From Bacillota bacterium (GTDB lineage Bacteria; Bacillota; Sulfobacillia; JAJZYS01; JAJYTV01), in assembly GCA_021792885.1 (NCBI GenBank), contig JAJYTV010000015.1, positions 1 to 14,918 of the forward strand: a DNA stretch of 14,918 nucleotides, written 5' to 3'. A program made the position numbers and the translations under genes. The first letter of the stretch is position 1, and each line of letters begins with the position of its first letter. The notes under the pieces were generated by a model. That model searched no databases. It worked only from the letters and a program-made list of their open reading frames with translations, and had not been told where the DNA came from. Positions 11,984-14,918 of the stretch are shown here, piece by piece.

Positions 11984-13858
11984 TTGGCAGCGGGAGATCT
12001 GCTCGACGGCCGGAACCTCAGGAACTGCAGCGACGTCGAACTCAGGCAGGTCTGCGCCGATCTGCGCCACGAGATCATCGACGTCGTGTCACGCGTCGGT
12101 GGCCACCTGGCCCCGAGCCTCGGGACGGTGGAGATCGTCGTCGCGCTGCACGCCGTATTGGACTCGCCCAAAGACAAGCTGATCTTCGACGTGGGCCACC
12201 AGGCCTATGCGCACAAGCTGCTCACCGGACGGCGCGAGATCTTCCAGCACCTGCGCCAGAAGGGCGGCGCGAGCGGATACCTGCGGCGTGAGGAGAGCGA
12301 GCACGACACGTTCGGCGCGGGGCACGCCTCGACCGCCATCTCGGCGGCGCTCGGGGTCGCGACCGCCCGCGACGTGCAGCGGCAGAACTACGCCGTGGCG
12401 GCGGTCGTGGGCGACGGCGCCCTGACAGGCGGGCTCGCCTACGAGGGACTGAACAACGCCGGACAGCTCGGCACCGACCTGATCATCGTGCTGAACGACA
12501 ACTCGATGTCGATCTCCCCCAACGTCGGGGCGGTCTCCACCTACCTGACGCGCCTGCGCGCCGCTCCCGCATTCGCCCGCCTCAAGCACGACGTCGAGTC
12601 CGCCCTGCGCGCGATCCCGCTCGTCGGACGCGGCGCGGCCGAGGCGGCCGAGCGGATGAAGGATTCCGTGAAGCACCTCTTGGTGCCCGGCCAGCTCTTC
12701 GAGGAGCTCGGCGTGCGCTACCTCGGCCCAATCGACGGGCACGACGTCGGCATGCTGCGCACCGTCCTGCGCCGCGCGCGGGAGATCGGCGGGCCCGTGC
12801 TGGTGCACGCGGTGACGGAGAAGGGGCACGGCTACGAGCCGGCCGCCGCCGACGCGAACAAGTGGCACTCGACGGCGCCCTTCGAGGTGGAGACGGGACG
12901 CGGCACGGCGGCCCGCAAGTCCGGCACGAGCTGGAGCGAGGCATTCGGCACGATCGCAGTCGAACTCGCCAAGGAGGACCCCAGGATCGTCGCGGTCACC
13001 GCGGCGATGGCCGACGGGACAGGGCTCGTCCGCTTCCGGCAGGTGCACCCGGACCGCTTCTACGACGTCGGCATCGCGGAGGCGCACGCGGTGGCCTTCT
13101 CCGCCGGCATGGCGACGCAGGGGCTGCGCCCGCTCTGCGCCATCTACTCGACCTTCCTGCAGCGCGCCTACGACCAGATCATCCACGACGTCGGCATCCA
13201 GCGGCTGCCGGTCGTCTTCTGCATGGACCGCGCGGGGCTCGTGGGCGAGGACGGCGCGACGCACCAGGGGCTCTACGACCTCGCGTACCTGCGTGCGGTG
13301 CCCGGCTTCGTCGTCGCCGCCCCGCGCGACGAGGCGGATCTTGAGGCGCTCTTGCGCCTCGCGCTGCAGCACGACGGCCCGTTCGCGGTGCGCTACCCCC
13401 GCGGCAACTGCCCTGGCGTGCAGCGCGAGGCGACGCCCTTCGGCATTGGCCAGGGCGAGTGGCTGCGGCCAGGGACGCACGGGGCGCTGCTTGCGGTCGG
13501 GGCGATGGTGCAGGTCGCCCTCGACGCGGCGCAAATCCTGAACGCGCAGGGCATCTCGCTTGCAGTGGCCGACGCGCGCTTCATCAAGCCGGTGGACGAG
13601 GAGATGGTCCGCCGCGCCGCGGAGTACCCGCTGGTCGCGTCGATCGAGGACGGCACGGAGCAGGGCGGGTTCGGGGATGCCGTGCTCGACGAGCTCGCGC
13701 GCCAGTCCTACCGCGGCCGGTTCGAGCGCTTCGCCGTGCCGGACCGCTACATCGAGCACGCCTCGCGCCAGGAGCAGCTCGAGGAGTGCGGCCTGACGCC
13801 CCAGGAGATCGCGAAGCGGGTGCAGCGGACGCTCGATGTCAACCAGGACGCGTCTTGA
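11984..13858 (+). CDS. dxs: 1-deoxy-D-xylulose-5-phosphate synthase
   Basis: Dxs condenses pyruvate and glyceraldehyde-3-phosphate with thiamine diphosphate, the entry step of the MEP isoprenoid pathway whose products IspA uses. The 624-residue protein is of normal length. It shows DVGHQAYAHKLLTGR (69-83), GAGHASTAISAALG (111-124), the thiamine-binding GDGALTGG...NDNSMSI (143-177), YLGPIDGHD, HAVTEKGHGYEPA, DVGIAEAHAV with the catalytic Glu366 (361-370), DRAGLVGEDGATHQG and YPRGN. The usual Gln after that Glu (GIAEQHA) is Ala here. The TTG start at 11984 is 9 nt after a run of eight G's; no better start exists nearby. It starts 3 bases after oapA, and its end overlaps tlyA by 23 bp. Confidence 0.96.
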   Translation: MAAGDLLDGRNLRNCSDVELRQVCADLRHEIIDVVSRVGGHLAPSLGTVEIVVALHAVLDSPKDKLIFDVGHQAYAHKLLTGRREIFQHLRQKGGASGYLRREESEHDTFGAGHASTAISAALGVATARDVQRQNYAVAAVVGDGALTGGLAYEGLNNAGQLGTDLIIVLNDNSMSISPNVGAVSTYLTRLRAAPAFARLKHDVESALRAIPLVGRGAAEAAERMKDSVKHLLVPGQLFEELGVRYLGPIDGHDVGMLRTVLRRAREIGGPVLVHAVTEKGHGYEPAAADANKWHSTAPFEVETGRGTAARKSGTSWSEAFGTIAVELAKEDPRIVAVTAAMADGTGLVRFRQVHPDRFYDVGIAEAHAVAFSAGMATQGLRPLCAIYSTFLQRAYDQIIHDVGIQRLPVVFCMDRAGLVGEDGATHQGLYDLAYLRAVPGFVVAAPRDEADLEALLRLALQHDGPFAVRYPRGNCPGVQREATPFGIGQGEWLRPGTHGALLAVGAMVQVALDAAQILNAQGISLAVADARFIKPVDEEMVRRAAEYPLVASIEDGTEQGGFGDAVLDELARQSYRGRFERFAVPDRYIEHASRQEQLEECGLTPQEIAKRVQRTLDVNQDAS

Positions 13859-14618
13859 CGAGGCGCTCTTGGCGCGCGGGCTGTGCGAGACGCGCAGCCG
13901 TGCCCAGGCGCTGATCCTCGCGGGCCAGGTGCTGGTGGACGGGAAGGCGGCCGAGAAGGCGGGGATGGCCGTCGCCGCGGAGTCGGTGATCGAGCTCAAG
14001 GCACCCTTCCCGTATGCCTCGCGCGGCGCGCTGAAGCTGCTCGAGGGGCTCGAGCGCTTCGCCGTGCCCGTCGCAGGTCGCGTCGCGCTGGATGCCGGCG
14101 CCTCGACCGGAGGCTTCACGGACGTTCTCCTGCGGCATGGCGCCCAGCGGGTCTATGCGGTTGACGTCGGCTACGGCCAGCTCGCACTCCCGCTGCGCGA
14201 GGACCTGCGCGTCGTGGTGCTCGAACGCACGAACCTGCGCTACCTGCGCGCGGGAGACCTGCCCGAGCAGATCTCGCTCTTCACGCTCGACCTCTCCTTC
14301 ATCTCCCTGCGCCATGTCGTGCCCGCGCTGCGCGACCTGCGCGCCCAGGCCGCCGACGTGATCGCCCTCGTCAAACCCCAGTTCGAAGCGGGCAGGGCGT
14401 TCGTCGCAAAGGGCGGCGTCGTGCGCGACCCGGCGGTGCACCGCAGGGTGCTGGAGGAGGTCGCGGCGCTTGCGGACGGGCTCGGGCTTTCGGCGCTCGG
14501 CGTCTGCCCCTCGCCGATCTTGGGACCTTCGGGCAACAGGGAGTTCTTGATGCACTTCGGCGAGGGACCTTCGTCCCCGCTCGATTTCAATGCGGCCGTC
14601 GAGGAGGCGTGGCGCTGA
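13836..14618 (+). CDS. tlyA: TlyA family rRNA (cytidine-2'-O)-methyltransferase
   Basis: TlyA-family enzymes 2'-O-methylate cytidines in 16S and/or 23S rRNA; Bacillus relatives are named YqxC. The 260-residue product has an N-terminal S4 RNA-binding domain (RLDEALLARGLCETRSRAQA, LILAGQVLVDGK; about 6-60). An FtsJ-like methyltransferase domain follows: GRVALDAGASTGGFTDVLL (81-99) binds S-adenosylmethionine, with LDLSFISLRHVVPAL (151-165), LVKPQFEAGR (178-187) and KGGVVRDP. Candidate catalytic residues include Lys67, Asp152 and Lys180. The ATG at 13836 lies 23 bp inside the dxs end and gives a standard N-terminus. The TGA shares a base with the next ATG. Some annotations call this family hemolysin A, but the RNA methyltransferase role is better supported. 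Confidence 0.94.
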   Translation: MSTRTRLDEALLARGLCETRSRAQALILAGQVLVDGKAAEKAGMAVAAESVIELKAPFPYASRGALKLLEGLERFAVPVAGRVALDAGASTGGFTDVLLRHGAQRVYAVDVGYGQLALPLREDLRVVVLERTNLRYLRAGDLPEQISLFTLDLSFISLRHVVPALRDLRAQAADVIALVKPQFEAGRAFVAKGGVVRDPAVHRRVLEEVAALADGLGLSALGVCPSPILGPSGNREFLMHFGEGPSSPLDFNAAVEEAWR

Positions 14619-14918
14619 TGCTGGTGCGCGACCCCGTTTGGGGCGACATCACGCTGCCCGACTGGGCGACTTCACTCCTCGACACGCCGCAGATGCAGCG
14701 CCTGCGCCGCGTGCGCCAGCTCGGCCTCGCGTACCTCGTCTACCCAGGTGCGCAGCACAGCCGCTTCGAGCACTCGCTCGGCGCGGCCCACGCCGCGGGG
14801 CTGATGCTCTCTGCGATCGGGCGCGCACAGGACGGCTGGGCGGACGCGACGGTGGCGGCCGCCCTGCTGCACGACATCGCGCATGCGCCGTTCGGACACA
14901 CCTTCGAGGACGAACGCC
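14618..14918 (+). CDS. HD-domain phosphohydrolase (3'-truncated by window)
   Basis: The first 100 codons of a metal-dependent HD superfamily phosphohydrolase, related to the dGTPase-like COG1078 (YdhJ-like) proteins, run off the window end. Visible motifs are MQRLRRVRQLGLAYLVYPGA (26-45), HSRFEHSLGAAH (47-58, His52 a likely metal ligand) and ALLHDIAHAPFGHTFE (82-97), which contains the HD pair at 85-86 and the further histidines 89 and 94. The ATG shares one base with the tlyA stop, and GAGGAGG (14601-14607) lies 10 nt upstream. The substrate cannot be told from this part; a nucleotide is likely for the family. Genes more often found after tlyA, such as argR and recN, are not here. Confidence 0.85.
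   Translation, partial: MLVRDPVWGDITLPDWATSLLDTPQMQRLRRVRQLGLAYLVYPGAQHSRFEHSLGAAHAAGLMLSAIGRAQDGWADATVAAALLHDIAHAPFGHTFEDER

Noticed and set aside
12089..14119. Long minus-strand open frame (676 codons) opposite dxs and tlyA
   Set aside because: Shadow of dxs codon bias; no recognisable motifs.
1..14918. CRISPR array, insertion sequence, tRNA or rRNA genes
   Set aside because: No regularly spaced direct repeats, transposase motifs, tRNA cloverleaf or rRNA sequence seen on either strand.

Overview
The window is G+C-rich chromosomal DNA from an endospore-forming member of the Bacillota (Firmicutes). The evidence is a near-complete spoIIIA sporulation operon followed by the usual Bacillota gene order accC, asp23, nusB, folD, xseA, xseB, ispA, dxs, tlyA. 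Codon use is strongly G/C-ending and start codons are often GTG, TTG or apparently CTG. I cannot name the genus. The presence of an OLE RNA fits the anaerobic, thermophilic or otherwise extremophilic Bacillota in which that RNA is known. All genes are on the + strand and are tightly packed, many with overlapping stop and start codons.

Region 1 (1-5849) holds spoIIIAA (5' end cut off by the window edge), spoIIIAB, AC, AD, AE, AF, AG and AH. These are the mother-cell parts of the SpoIIIA-SpoIIQ channel that feeds the forespore after engulfment. Biotin carboxylase accC follows, but the accB gene that normally sits between spoIIIAH and accC is missing. A perfect 11-bp GC hairpin (5864-5888) after accC looks like an operon boundary.

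Region 2 (5963-14918) starts at a TATAAT promoter. It runs through asp23, amaP and a DUF2273 gene (envelope-stress membrane trio), then nusB, folD, xseA, xseB and ispA.

The most striking element is the stretch of about 675 bp between ispA and the next protein gene. It holds no credible protein gene but contains a dense set of strong RNA helices behind its own extended -10 promoter (TGG-TATAAT). Its position (after ispA, before a small four-helix membrane protein gene and dxs), its length and its elaborate structure identify it as an OLE (Ornate, Large, Extremophilic) RNA. The membrane protein downstream is OapA, the OLE partner that anchors the RNA to the cell membrane. The window therefore carries the RNA and main protein of the OLE ribonucleoprotein within an isoprenoid-precursor operon (ispA, OLE, oapA, dxs). 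The window ends with tlyA (rRNA methyltransferase) and the first 100 codons of an HD-domain phosphohydrolase.

Other points of interest are the probable CTG starts of spoIIIAC and spoIIIAD, the absence of any ATG/GTG/TTG at the expected accC start, and unusual residues at conserved AccC positions.
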